Both the position numbers and the translations under genes were made by a program. Shown piece by piece: positions 26,750 through 35,089 of a stretch of 64,000 nt of DNA. Numbering within the stretch: position 1 is the first letter of the stretch; each line of letters starts with the position of its first letter. The notes under the pieces were generated by a model, which was not told where the DNA came from, made no database searches, and saw only the letters and a program-made list of their open reading frames with translations. The stretch comes from DASYLJ01 sp964432595 (GTDB taxonomy: Bacteria; Desulfobacterota; Binatia; DP-6), in the NCBI GenBank assembly GCA_964432595.1, contig CAYSOF010000010.1:1-64000 (forward strand). The letters are read 5' to 3'.

Positions 26750-28435
26750 ATGAACCACCCGTTCGCGCCGGTGCCGGCGCTCGAACCCGAGAGCGAGGCG
26801 TTCTGGACGGCGTGCCGCGCCGGACGGCTCGCGATGACGCGCTGTCGTGCCTGTCGCTGGATCATCCATCCGTCGCGCCCCGTCTGCAGCCGTTGTCGGA
26901 GCCGCGACGTCGCACCCGAGGACCTGTCGGGGCTCGCGACCGTCGTCACGTACACGGTGAACCACCAGCGCTGGATGCCCGGGCTGGCGGTGCCGTACGT
27001 CGTCGCGATCGTCGAGCTGGTCGAACAGCGGAACCTGCGCCTCATGACGAACGTCGTCGAGTGCGCCCCCGACGACGTGCACATCGGCATGCCCGTCGCG
27101 GTGCGGTTCGAGAAGGTGTCGGACGAGGTCGCGCTGCCGGTGTTCGCGCCCGACCCCGCGCCGCGCGACGCGGATGCGCTGCGCACGACGCCCGACACGC
27201 CGCCGAAGCACACCGACACGGCGCAGGTCCTGGCGCGGCCGCCGCGTCACGTGCTGCCGGAGGAGCGCCTCGAGCGCCGCGCGATCCTGTCGGGCGTCGG
27301 CCAGTCGCAGATCGGCCGCCGTCTGTTCCGCACCGACATGGACCTGACGGCAGAGGCCGCGTTGCGGGCGATCGCCGACGCCGGGCTGACGCCCGACGAC
27401 ATCGACGGGATCGCGTCCTATCCCGGTTTCATGAGCGCCGCGCCGGCGGGATTCTCGGGGCCGAGCATCGTCGAGGTGCAGGACGCGCTCGGCCTGTCGG
27501 TGAGCTGGCATCAGGCCGGTCCGGAGGGGCCGGCGCAGATCGCCCCGGTCATCGCGGCGTCGCTGGCGGTGGCGGCGGGGCTCGCGCGGCACGTGCTCGT
27601 CTATCGGACCGTCAGCGAGGCGTCGGCACAGGCGGGCATGGGCCGCCGGGGCATCGGCGCGGGGTCGCGCGAGATCGGCGGCTACACCGCGTACATGATT
27701 CCCTTCGGCGCGATGTCGGCGGGCAACTGGCTGGCGCTCAACTGCGTGCGGCACATGCACGAGTTCGGGACGCGGCGCGAGCACCTCGGTGCGGTCGCGC
27801 TCGCCGGGCGCAAGCACGCCGCGCTCAACCCCGACGCCGTGTACCGCGATCCGATGACGATGGACGACTACCTGACGGTCCGCATGGTGAGCTGGCCGTT
27901 CGGGCTCTACGACTGCGACGCGCCGTGCGACGGCTCGACGGCCGTCGTCGTCTCGCACCGCGACTACGCGCGCGACCTGCCGAAGCCGGCCGTGCGTATC
28001 GACGCCGTCGGGACGGCGATGCGCTCGCGGCCGAGCTGGGATCAGTGGGAGGACCTCACGTGCATGGCGTCGCGCGACGCCGGCGCGCAGCTCTGGTCGC
28101 GGACGGATCTGACGCCCGCCGACGTCGACGTCGCGCAGCTCTACGACGGCTTCAGCTTCCTGACGTTGTCCTGGCTGGAGGCGCTCGGTTTCTGCGGCCG
28201 CGGCGAGAGCGGCCCGTTCGTCGAGGGCGGCACGCTCGAGCTCGGCGGCGCGCTGCCGACGAACACGTGGGGCGGCCAGCTCTCGGGCGGCCGCCTGCAC
28301 GGCTTCGGCTTCCTCGCCGAGGCGATCCGGCAGCTGCGCGGCGAGGCCGGCGCGCGGCAGGTTCGCGATGCCGAGGTGGCGGTCGTCGCGAACGGTGGCG
28401 GGCCGGTCGCCGGCTGCATGCTACTCACGCGCTGA
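26750..28435 (+). CDS. DUF35 (zinc ribbon-OB) fused to thiolase, Ltp2/ChsH2-like
   Basis: A 561-residue fusion. Residues about 1-145 are a DUF35 domain: a zinc ribbon with Cys pairs in TRCRACRWIIHPSRPVCSRC followed by an OB fold (VVTYTVNHQRWMPGL, PYVVAIVELVEQ). Residues about 180-561 are a thiolase-fold domain of the SCPx/Ltp type (LSGVGQSQIGRRLF, DGSTAVVVS, DVAQLYDGFSFLTLSWLEAL, NTWGGQLSGGRLHGFGF). In actinobacterial sterol catabolism separate Ltp2 and ChsH2-DUF35 subunits form an aldolase that cuts the side chain. A natural fusion suggests the same aldol or thiolytic chemistry. Nearby acyl-CoA dehydrogenases fit acyl-CoA degradation, but the substrate is not shown. Confidence 0.88.
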   Translation: MNHPFAPVPALEPESEAFWTACRAGRLAMTRCRACRWIIHPSRPVCSRCRSRDVAPEDLSGLATVVTYTVNHQRWMPGLAVPYVVAIVELVEQRNLRLMTNVVECAPDDVHIGMPVAVRFEKVSDEVALPVFAPDPAPRDADALRTTPDTPPKHTDTAQVLARPPRHVLPEERLERRAILSGVGQSQIGRRLFRTDMDLTAEAALRAIADAGLTPDDIDGIASYPGFMSAAPAGFSGPSIVEVQDALGLSVSWHQAGPEGPAQIAPVIAASLAVAAGLARHVLVYRTVSEASAQAGMGRRGIGAGSREIGGYTAYMIPFGAMSAGNWLALNCVRHMHEFGTRREHLGAVALAGRKHAALNPDAVYRDPMTMDDYLTVRMVSWPFGLYDCDAPCDGSTAVVVSHRDYARDLPKPAVRIDAVGTAMRSRPSWDQWEDLTCMASRDAGAQLWSRTDLTPADVDVAQLYDGFSFLTLSWLEALGFCGRGESGPFVEGGTLELGGALPTNTWGGQLSGGRLHGFGFLAEAIRQLRGEAGARQVRDAEVAVVANGGGPVAGCMLLTR

Positions 28436-28753
28436 TGCGGGCGCCGGCAGGCGTTCCGCGCGGTCGAGCTCGACGTCGGCGATCGGATACTGGACGTCGC
28501 CCGCGACCTCGACCGTCGTGCTGCGGAACCCGGTCGCGGTGACCGCCAGCGTCGCGGGCCGCCAGTCGGTCTTCAGCTCGTAGTGGCCGTTGCCGTCCGA
28601 GAAGGCGAGGCGTCCGCGCCCGTCGTCGGCGGTGATCAGCGCGCCGCCGATCGGATGGCCCGTCACACGGTCGCGAACGGTGCCGCTGACGCGCATGGCG
28701 CAGCCGGCGACGAGGAGCGCGAGCGCGACGACGATGCCGCAGGCACTAGGCAC
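28421..28753 (-). CDS. Small lipoprotein with carboxypeptidase-regulatory-like fold
   Basis: About 110 residues from a GTG at 28753. The signal ends in the lipobox VALALLVAGC, followed by VSGTVRDRVTGHPIGGALIT, FSDGNGHYELKT and TLAVTATGFRSTTVEV, the pattern of CarboxypepD_reg/Cna-B-like beta-sandwich domains. Longer upstream starts would overlap the divergent small gene and lack a signal. Its 3' end overlaps the thiolase gene by 15 bases, convergently. Presumed periplasmic lipid-anchored adaptor; function unknown. Confidence 0.7.
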   Translation of the reverse strand: MPSACGIVVALALLVAGCAMRVSGTVRDRVTGHPIGGALITADDGRGRLAFSDGNGHYELKTDWRPATLAVTATGFRSTTVEVAGDVQYPIADVELDRAERLPAPASARE

Positions 28754-28780
28754 GCTTCGTCGGGATGCTACGAATGGGAC

Positions 28781-28954
28781 ATGCGATGCACGACGTGCAG
28801 TAGTCCGTTGTTCGAGAGCATCATCCTGGGAGGCACGTTGTGCCAGCGCTTCGCCTGTGGTCACGCCGTCCATGTCGACCTGCTCACCGAGGTGACGCCC
28901 GTCGCCTGCGACTGTGCGCACCGGTCCGCGACGCCGCTGCTGCCGGCAGCCTAG
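28781..28954 (+). CDS. Small Cys/His-rich protein
   Basis: A 57-residue open frame with six Cys and several His (MRCTTCSSPLFESIILGG, then CQRFACGHAVHVD and ACDCAHRS). The spacing CxxC, CxxxxCxH and CxCxH suggests a small zinc-binding protein. Support for it being a gene is a CTACGA element 7 bases before the ATG, the same position as the -10 boxes of clear genes here. It diverges from the lipoprotein gene. No family recognised; coding status moderately likely. Confidence 0.45.
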   Translation: MRCTTCSSPLFESIILGGTLCQRFACGHAVHVDLLTEVTPVACDCAHRSATPLLPAA

Positions 28955-29114
28955 CAGAGCCTAGCAGTACACCGACACGTGGAACGGATCGTCGACCATC
29001 GCGGCATCCGGGTGCGGCGACGGTCGACATGGTCGAGGCCTACGCCCGTCGGCCGGATCGCGCAACGCACTCGCCGGCTGGTCACGCCCGGGGAAGCCGG
29101 CGTAGAAGCGCCGC

Positions 29115-30275
29115 ATGCTGGCCAGCGCGAAGCGCATCCTGACGACCCACGCGGGCAGCTTGCCGCGGCCCGCCGCGCTGAACGCGATCTACGCGCGGCG
29201 CAGCCGTAACGAGCCGGTCGACGAGGCCGCGCTCGCGGCGGCGGTGGAAGCCTCGACGCGCCAGGTGGTGCAGGCGCAGCTCGACGCCGGGATCGACGTC
29301 GGCAACGACGGCGAGCATCCCCGCGAGAGCTTCTTCACCTACGTCCGTCATCGGATGAGCGGGTTCGGGGGCGAGAGCAGCCGGCCGGTCATGCGCGACA
29401 TCGTGAAGTATCCGACGTTCCTCGCCCAGCGGCTGCCCGAGTTCGCGAAGGACATGGTGAGCCTGATGCGCGCGCCGCGCGCGACCGGCCCGGTGACGTA
29501 CACCGATGCGACGGCGGTCGAGCGCGACGCCGACCGGTACCGCCGCGTGCTCGCCGACATCGGCCGCTCGTTCGCGGAATCGTTCATGACGGCGCCGTCG
29601 CCGGGCATCGTGGCCTGCGCGATGGAGAACGCCCACTATGCGAGGTTCGACGACTACGTCGTGGCGCTCGCCGAGGCGCTGCGGCACGAGTACGCCGCCA
29701 TCGTCGCACAGGGCTTCATCCTGCAGATCGACTGCCCCGATCTCGCGATGGAGCGGCACACGCTCTTCGCCGACCGGCCGATCGACGAGTTCCTCGCGTT
29801 CGTCGACCTCGTGATCCGCGCGACGAATCGGGCGCTCGCGCGCATCCCGCCGGATCGCGTCCGGCTGCACGTCTGCTGGGGCAACTACGAGGGCCCGCAC
29901 GACTGTGACGTGCCGCTCGACGTGTTGCTCCCGCATCTGGTGCACGCCCGGGTGGGCGCGATCGTGCTCTCGATGGCGAACCCGCGCCACGAGCACGAGT
30001 GGCGCACCATCGCGCGCCACCCGCTCCCCGCCAGCTGGCTGCTCGTGGCCGGCGTGATCGACACGACGACGAACTACGTCGAGCACCCCGAGGTCGTCGC
30101 CGACCGGCTCGAGCGCGCGGCGCAGGCGATCGGCGATCCCCGTCGCGTGATCGCCGGCACCGACTGCGGATTCGCGACGGCGGCGGGCCTCGGCGAGGTG
30201 GCCGACGAGGTCGTCTGGGCGAAGTTGCAGGCGCTGCGCGAGGGCGCCGACATCGCGACGCGACGGCTCCTATAG
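29115..30275 (+). CDS. MetE C-terminal-like (cobalamin-independent methionine synthase II family) protein
   Basis: A 386-residue zinc TIM barrel of the MetE C-terminal family, which includes methyltransferases and epoxyalkane:CoM transferase. ILTTHAGSLPRP opens it, zinc-ligand motifs are the HVC of VRLHVCWGNYEGPH and the Cys of AGTDCGFATAAG, and GVIDTTTNYVEHPEVVADRL is conserved. The N-terminal MetE half is absent, which is normal for this subfamily. Members act on thiols with varied alkyl donors; the substrate here is unknown. A TAGAAG box lies 6 bases before the ATG. Confidence 0.9.
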   Translation: MLASAKRILTTHAGSLPRPAALNAIYARRSRNEPVDEAALAAAVEASTRQVVQAQLDAGIDVGNDGEHPRESFFTYVRHRMSGFGGESSRPVMRDIVKYPTFLAQRLPEFAKDMVSLMRAPRATGPVTYTDATAVERDADRYRRVLADIGRSFAESFMTAPSPGIVACAMENAHYARFDDYVVALAEALRHEYAAIVAQGFILQIDCPDLAMERHTLFADRPIDEFLAFVDLVIRATNRALARIPPDRVRLHVCWGNYEGPHDCDVPLDVLLPHLVHARVGAIVLSMANPRHEHEWRTIARHPLPASWLLVAGVIDTTTNYVEHPEVVADRLERAAQAIGDPRRVIAGTDCGFATAAGLGEVADEVVWAKLQALREGADIATRRLL

Positions 30276-30331
30276 CGCCATGCCGGACGCCCCGGCGCTC
30301 GCGCGTCGAGCGCCACGGGTTTGACGACGGG

Positions 30332-30346
30332 GCGGCGAAACGCCGC
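30332..30346. repeat. Inverted repeat upstream of the Cys-repeat gene
   Basis: A 6-bp perfect stem (GCGGCG / CGCCGC) with an AAA loop, 57 bases after the MetE-like stop and 95 bases before the next ATG. A TTGACG hexamer at 30321-30326 is adjacent. It may terminate the upstream gene or regulate the downstream one. The rest of this 166-base gap shows nothing clear. Confidence 0.3.
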
Positions 30347-30441
30347 AGCCCGACGCACTCCGTCCTGCATGCATCGCGCGACAGCAGGGCACGCCGCTTG
30401 CTCCGCGGTGCTGCGCGCTCGCCGCGCCTCGGAGGTCGCCC

Positions 30442-31698
30442 ATGCGTCGTTTGCTCACGTCGATGATCCTGCTGCTCGCGCTGCTCGCGGTCGCACCGCG
30501 CGCGATGGCGTCCGACGGCGAACGCTCGTGCGCCGAGGAGTGCGGCGCCCAGTCGTACGCCGCGCTCCGCGCGTGCGTGGAGGAGGGCGGCGACGAAGCG
30601 GACTGCATGGTCACCGCGCAGGCGCTCTTCACGACGTGCCTCGGCGGCTGCAAGGAAGAGCCCGAATCGTCCTGCGAGGATCGCTGCTACCGGCGCGGCC
30701 ACGAGGCCTACGACGACTGTCGCGAGGAGCACGGCAAGGACGAAGGCGACGTCTGCGAGGCGCTGAGTCACGACGTCAAGGCGCGGTGTCTCGAGGAGGA
30801 ATGCCACGCGCCGGCGTCCGGCTGTGACGATCACTGCCAGGAGGGCGCGGAGGCGACGTTCGCCGCGTGCATGAGCGCCGACGGGGACGGCGACGCGTGC
30901 GCCCGGTCGGGCGAGCGGTTCCGCACCGCGTGCATGGAGCAGGACTGCCCGGACGGCGGCGGGGACGGGCGGAGCTGCTCCGAGCGGTGCGAGGCGGCGG
31001 CCGCGGACAAGGTCGAGGGTTGCATCGCCGAGGGCGACGATCCCGAGCGCTGCGCGGCGCGCGGGGCCGAGGCGGTGCGTCACTGTATCGACGAGCACTG
31101 CGAGGACGACGGCGACGACGTGCCGGACGCCACGTGCGAGGAGCGCTGCGAGGACCACGCGCAGGCCGAGTTCCGCCGCTGCGTCGACGACGGTGGCGCC
31201 GAGGCCGACTGTCGGGCCGCGACCGACGAGGCATTCGCGGATTGCGTCCGCCTCCACTGCGACATCGACGAGGGCTGCGCGGCGAAGTGCGCGCGCAAGG
31301 CGGCGCGGACCGGGCGGAAGTGCATGCGTCGCGGCGGCGACGCGGCGACGTGCGCGGATGCGGCCGGGGACGCGCAGCAGGCCTGCGAGGAGGATCGCTG
31401 CGCGCCGCCGCCGCCGACGAGCTGTCCGGCCGAGTGCGAGGCGCAGGGCGCCGCGGTGCAGGCGAGCTGCCTCGCGAGCGGCATGGACGTCGCGTCGTGC
31501 GAGGCGGTGGCGAAGGGCGCCGTGGAGGCGTGCGTCGCCGCGTGCGGCGCCGCCCCCGACCCGACGTGTAGCGAGCAGTGCGAGGACACGGCGGACGACC
31601 GGTTCGACGAAGTGACGGAGCAGAGTGGGGACGAGGAGCGCGGCGTCCGGCGTGCGCAGAAGACGTTCCGCCGCTGCCATCGGTCGTGCGACGAGTGA
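30442..31698 (+). CDS. Secreted acidic protein made of eight Cys-patterned repeats
   Basis: A 418-residue protein with signal peptide MRRLLTSMILLLALLAVAP. The mature chain (from about residue 24) consists of eight units of about 42-52 residues with Cys spaced C-x3-C-x10-C-x9-C-x10-C-x3/4-C (unit 2 has x11 in place of x9). Seven units are complete; the eighth keeps exact register but has Val and Gly for Cys3 and Cys4. Helix-favouring sequence between Cys pairs suggests disulfide-locked helical hairpins, in the manner of CHCH proteins. The rest is rich in Asp, Glu and Ala. It is not a family I recognise. Export and number of Cys point to an extracytoplasmic disulfide-bonded rod or metal-binding protein. 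Confidence 0.85.
   Translation: MRRLLTSMILLLALLAVAPRAMASDGERSCAEECGAQSYAALRACVEEGGDEADCMVTAQALFTTCLGGCKEEPESSCEDRCYRRGHEAYDDCREEHGKDEGDVCEALSHDVKARCLEEECHAPASGCDDHCQEGAEATFAACMSADGDGDACARSGERFRTACMEQDCPDGGGDGRSCSERCEAAAADKVEGCIAEGDDPERCAARGAEAVRHCIDEHCEDDGDDVPDATCEERCEDHAQAEFRRCVDDGGAEADCRAATDEAFADCVRLHCDIDEGCAAKCARKAARTGRKCMRRGGDAATCADAAGDAQQACEEDRCAPPPPTSCPAECEAQGAAVQASCLASGMDVASCEAVAKGAVEACVAACGAAPDPTCSEQCEDTADDRFDEVTEQSGDEERGVRRAQKTFRRCHRSCDE
30529..31689 (+). repeat. Eight tandem protein-coding repeats, six-Cys unit
   Basis: The coding repeats run from the first Cys codon (residue 30) to the last (residue 416). Units begin at SCAEEC, SCEDRC, GCDDHC, SCSERC, TCEERC, GCAAKC, SCPAEC and TCSEQC. 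The DNA of the units is not near-identical, so they arose by old duplication, and the Cys spacing is what has been conserved. Confidence 0.8.
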
Positions 31699-31711
31699 CC
31701 CAAACGCACGT

Positions 31712-31741
31712 TTGACGGCCGAGGCGGCGACCGCGTATCAC
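31712..31741 (+). promoter_or_regulatory. Candidate leaderless promoter of the acyl-CoA dehydrogenase pair
   Basis: TTGACG (31712-31717), 18-base spacer, TATCAC (31736-31741), then 8 bases to ATG 31750. The only room for a leader is a few bases. Confidence 0.55.
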
Positions 31742-31749
31742 TCCGCCGC

Positions 31750-32922
31750 ATGCACATCGACCTGCTCCCGGAGCACAAGCAGCTCCGTGACGAGATCCGC
31801 GCGTATTTCCGCGGCATCGTGACGCCCGAGTACGAAGCGGAGATGGCCGTCACGGAGGGTGGCGGGCCCGAGTACATGAAGGCGCTCAAGAAGATGGGCG
31901 CCGACGGGTGGCTCGGGGTCGGCTGGCCGAAGGAGTACGGCGGGCAGGGGCGCACGCCGCTCGAGCAGTTCATCTTCTTCGACGAGGCGTGGCGCGCGAA
32001 CGTGCTGCTGCCGACGCTCACCATCATGTCGGTGAGCCCGATGATCATGCAGCACGGCACCGAGGAGCAGAAGGCGCGCTTCCTGCCGAAGGCGCTGCGC
32101 GGCGAGATCCACTTCGCGATCGGCTACACCGAGCCCAGCGCCGGCACCGACCTCGCGTCGCTGCGCACGAAGGCCGTGCGCGACGGCGACGAGTGGGTGA
32201 TCAACGGCAGCAAGCTCTTCACGAGCCAGGCGCAATACGCCGACTTCATCTGGCTCGCGGCGCGTACCGATCCCAACGCCAAGAAGCACGACGGCATCTC
32301 GATGTTCATGGTCCCGACGTCGGCGCCCGGCTACAAGATCACGCCGCTCTCGACGATGGGCGACGTCACGACCAACGCGACGTATTTCGAGGACGTGCGC
32401 GTGCCCGCGAACAACCTGATCGGCCCCGAGAACGGCGGCTGGTGGCTCATCGTCGGCCAGCTGAATCACGAGCGCGTCTCGCTGATCCCGTTCGGCCCGA
32501 CCGACCGCTTCTATCGCGAGACACGCGACTGGGCCGCGGCGACGAAGCTGCCGAACGGCCAGCGCGTGATCGACCAGCCGTGGGTGCAGCACAACCTGGC
32601 GCGCGTCCACGCCAAGCTGGAAGTGCTGAAGCTCATGAACTGGCGGCAGGCGTGGAGCATGACGAAGGGCGAGATGAACTACGCCGAGTCGTCGACCGTG
32701 AAAGTGTTCGGCAGCGAGTTCTACGTCGAGGCGTATCGGCTGCTGCTGGAGGTGCTCGGTCAGGCGGGCGAGATCAAGGCGGGATCGCCCGAGGCGCGCC
32801 TCCACGGCCGCCTCGAACGCATGTATCGCGCGACGCTCATCATGACCTTCGGCGCGGGCACCAACGAGATCCAGCGCGACATCATCGCGATGGCCGGCCT
32901 CGGCATGCCGAAGTCGCGCTGA
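31750..32922 (+). CDS. Acyl-CoA dehydrogenase (large-type, FadE-like)
   Basis: A 390-residue FAD-dependent acyl-CoA dehydrogenase. FAIGYTEPSAGTDLASLRTK, WVINGSKLFTSQAQYADFIW and the C-terminal FGAGTNEIQRDIIAMAGLGM motif are typical of actinobacterial-type FadE proteins. The Glu of the classical YEGT motif is absent (GAGT), as in family members whose base lies elsewhere. It is followed 19 bases later by a second, dissimilar dehydrogenase. Such pairs form heterotetramers in sterol side-chain degradation, where one subunit provides the base; that arrangement is inferred here. Confidence 0.93.
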   Translation: MHIDLLPEHKQLRDEIRAYFRGIVTPEYEAEMAVTEGGGPEYMKALKKMGADGWLGVGWPKEYGGQGRTPLEQFIFFDEAWRANVLLPTLTIMSVSPMIMQHGTEEQKARFLPKALRGEIHFAIGYTEPSAGTDLASLRTKAVRDGDEWVINGSKLFTSQAQYADFIWLAARTDPNAKKHDGISMFMVPTSAPGYKITPLSTMGDVTTNATYFEDVRVPANNLIGPENGGWWLIVGQLNHERVSLIPFGPTDRFYRETRDWAAATKLPNGQRVIDQPWVQHNLARVHAKLEVLKLMNWRQAWSMTKGEMNYAESSTVKVFGSEFYVEAYRLLLEVLGQAGEIKAGSPEARLHGRLERMYRATLIMTFGAGTNEIQRDIIAMAGLGMPKSR

Positions 32923-32941
32923 GCAACGGAGAACGGACGTC

Positions 32942-34063
32942 ATGGATTTCGCCTTCAGTCCCGACCAGGAATCGCTCCGCGAGCTCGCGAAGAAGATCTG
33001 CCAGGACCACGTCACGCACGACCGCCTGAAGGCGATCGAGCAGACGCCGGACTGGTTCGACCGCGACCTCTGGAGCGCGCTCGCCCAGGCCAATCTGCTC
33101 GGCCTCTCGCTGCCGGAGGCGTACGGCGGCGTCGGCCTCGGCATCATCGAGCAGTGCCTCGTCCTCGAGCAGATCGGCGGCGCCGTGGCGCCCGTCCCGG
33201 TCTACGCGACGGCGGTGCTCGGCGCGGCGCCGATCGCCGAGTTCGGCAGCGACGCGCAGAAGCAGCGCTGGCTGCCCGGCGTCGCGACGGGCGAGACCAT
33301 CCTGACGGCCGCGCTCGTCGAATTCCCGGCCGAGGAGCCCACCGCGCCGGAGACGCGGGCTGTGCGCGACGGCGCGGGCTGGCGGCTCGACGGCGTCAAG
33401 CAGTGCGTGCCCGCCGCGCATCTCGCCGCACGCATCCTCGTGCCGGCACGCACGGGCGACGGCGCCGTCGGCGTGTTCCTCGTCGACCCGAAGACGACCG
33501 GCGTCACGCTTGAGCGGCAGATCGCGACCAACAAGGAGCCGCTGTCGCGCCTGACGCTGACGGGCGTCGCCGTCGCGGCCGACGACGTACTCGGCGACCC
33601 GGCGCAAGGTGCGACGATCGTCGAATGGCTCGTCGACCGCGCGACGGTGGGCCTCTGCGCCCTCGAGCTCGGCGTCGTCGAGCGGGCGCTCCGCATGACC
33701 GCGCAGTACACGATCGAGCGGAAGCAGTTCGATCGCGCCATCGCGAGCTTCCAGGCGGTCCAGCAGCGGGCGGCCGACGCGTTCATCGACGTCGAAGGCA
33801 TCCGGCTGACGCTCTGGCAGGCGGCGTGGCTGCTCTCCGAGGGCCGCCCGGCGCGCGAGGAGGTGCTGTCGGCGAAGATCTGGGCGGCCGAGGGCGGGCA
33901 CCGCATCGCCTACACCGCCCAGCACCTCCACGGCGGCATTGGCGTCGATACCGATTATCCGCTCTACCGCTATTACCTGTGGTCGAAGGCCATCGAGCTG
34001 ACGTTGGGATCGGGCGCGCGCCAGCTGGCGCGTCTCGGCGCATTGATCGCCGCGAGCGCGTGA
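32942..34063 (+). CDS. Acyl-CoA dehydrogenase, partner subunit
   Basis: A 373-residue acyl-CoA dehydrogenase paralogue (MDFAFSPDQESLRELAKKIC start, LSLPEAYGGVGLG, QYTIERKQFDRAIASFQAVQ, QHLHGGIGVDTDYPLYRYYL). The middle domain is shorter and less conserved than in its partner, with LVEFPAEEPTAPETR where TEP.AGSD-like residues are usual, consistent with a non-classical subunit of a heteromer. Its stop lies 10 bases before the next start, so the beta-lactamase-like gene may be cotranscribed. Confidence 0.9.
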   Translation: MDFAFSPDQESLRELAKKICQDHVTHDRLKAIEQTPDWFDRDLWSALAQANLLGLSLPEAYGGVGLGIIEQCLVLEQIGGAVAPVPVYATAVLGAAPIAEFGSDAQKQRWLPGVATGETILTAALVEFPAEEPTAPETRAVRDGAGWRLDGVKQCVPAAHLAARILVPARTGDGAVGVFLVDPKTTGVTLERQIATNKEPLSRLTLTGVAVAADDVLGDPAQGATIVEWLVDRATVGLCALELGVVERALRMTAQYTIERKQFDRAIASFQAVQQRAADAFIDVEGIRLTLWQAAWLLSEGRPAREEVLSAKIWAAEGGHRIAYTAQHLHGGIGVDTDYPLYRYYLWSKAIELTLGSGARQLARLGALIAASA

Positions 34064-34073
34064 GCGGTCCGCC

Positions 34074-35033
34074 GTGACGACGGGGCGGGCCGTGGCGCTC
34101 GCCTTCGTTGCCGGCGTCGCGGTGGGGGCCTTCGCGTTGGCCCGCCTGTGGCCGGCGGACGACGGCGGCGTCGAGCACGAGCTGCGGAGCGGCATCGTCC
34201 GGTTCGTGAATCCGCTGCTCGAGTGCCCCGAGGGCGAAGCCCTGCGGCGGCCGGTGCGGCTGTTCGGCGAGCAGGTGGAGACGCTGCTGGCGGCGCGCCG
34301 CGGCGAGCAGCGCATCCGGCGCGCGTCGGTGTACTTCCGCGACCTCAACAACGGCCCGTGGTTCGCCGCGGGCGACCCGGGGACGTACACGATCGCGAGC
34401 CTGCTCAAGATCCCGCTGCTGATCGGCTACCTGAAACGCGCGGAGGGCGACCCGGCGATTCTGCAGAAGCGGTTGCGCTTCGACGGCACGCCGTCCGACG
34501 CGCAGACGCAGAACGTCGCGCCGGCGAGGCGGCTCGAGCCCGGGCAGGCGTACACGGTCGAGGACCTTCTCGAGCGCGCCGTCGTCTACTCGGACAACGA
34601 CGCGGCGGCGGTGCTCGCCGCCGACGACGGCGGGCAGTCGATGTCGAGCATCCGCGAGCTCGCGGGATTCCCGCCGTTCCAGGGTGGGACCCTGTCGCTC
34701 GGACCGCGGCACTTCTCGACGATGCTCCGCATCCTCTACAACGCCTCGTACCTGTCCGTCGCGATGTCGGAGCGCGCGCTCGAGCTGCTCGCGCGCAGCG
34801 AGTTCCGCGACGGCCTCGTCGCGGGCGTGCCGCCCGGCGTGGCGGTGGCGAACAAGTTCGGCGAGCGCGAGGAGAACGGCGTCGTGCAGCTCCACGATTG
34901 CGGAATCATCTACGCGCCCGAGCGGCCGTACGTCCTGTGCGTGATGACCGAAGGCGCGCGCTTCGCCGATCTCGTGTCGGTGATCGCCGACGTCTCGCGC
35001 CTCGTCGCCGGCGAGATCGCCGGACCGCATTGA
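34074..35033 (+). CDS. Membrane-anchored class A beta-lactamase-like serine hydrolase
   Basis: A 319-residue protein with an N-terminal membrane anchor (VALAFVAGVAVGAFALARL). The penicillin-binding/beta-lactamase motifs are S109-L-L-K112 in TIASLLKIPLL, S173-D-N in VYSDNDAAA, and K261-F-G in VANKFGE, where KTG is usual. It has the PBP-like fold but an Omega-loop Glu166 equivalent is not evident, so it may be a DD-peptidase-type or other hydrolase rather than a drug-resistance enzyme. GTG start 10 bases after the dehydrogenase gene. Confidence 0.82.
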   Translation: MTTGRAVALAFVAGVAVGAFALARLWPADDGGVEHELRSGIVRFVNPLLECPEGEALRRPVRLFGEQVETLLAARRGEQRIRRASVYFRDLNNGPWFAAGDPGTYTIASLLKIPLLIGYLKRAEGDPAILQKRLRFDGTPSDAQTQNVAPARRLEPGQAYTVEDLLERAVVYSDNDAAAVLAADDGGQSMSSIRELAGFPPFQGGTLSLGPRHFSTMLRILYNASYLSVAMSERALELLARSEFRDGLVAGVPPGVAVANKFGEREENGVVQLHDCGIIYAPERPYVLCVMTEGARFADLVSVIADVSRLVAGEIAGPH

Positions 35034-35089
35034 CCGGTTGGACAGCTGCGCCTGCCGTGCGCTAGAGGCGCCGCGGTGGGGGGGACGGT

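Noticed and set aside
24443..28300. A 1285-codon open frame antisense to the histidine kinase and thiolase genes
   Set aside because: Arg/Ala/Val/His-rich composition without motifs; it is the usual antisense shadow of GC-rich genes, whose plus-strand products have complete domains.
28992..29036. Inverted repeat TCGACCAT...ATGGTCGA upstream of the MetE-like gene
   Set aside because: Eight bases with a 29-base loop is expected by chance in GC-rich DNA and no regulator is implicated.
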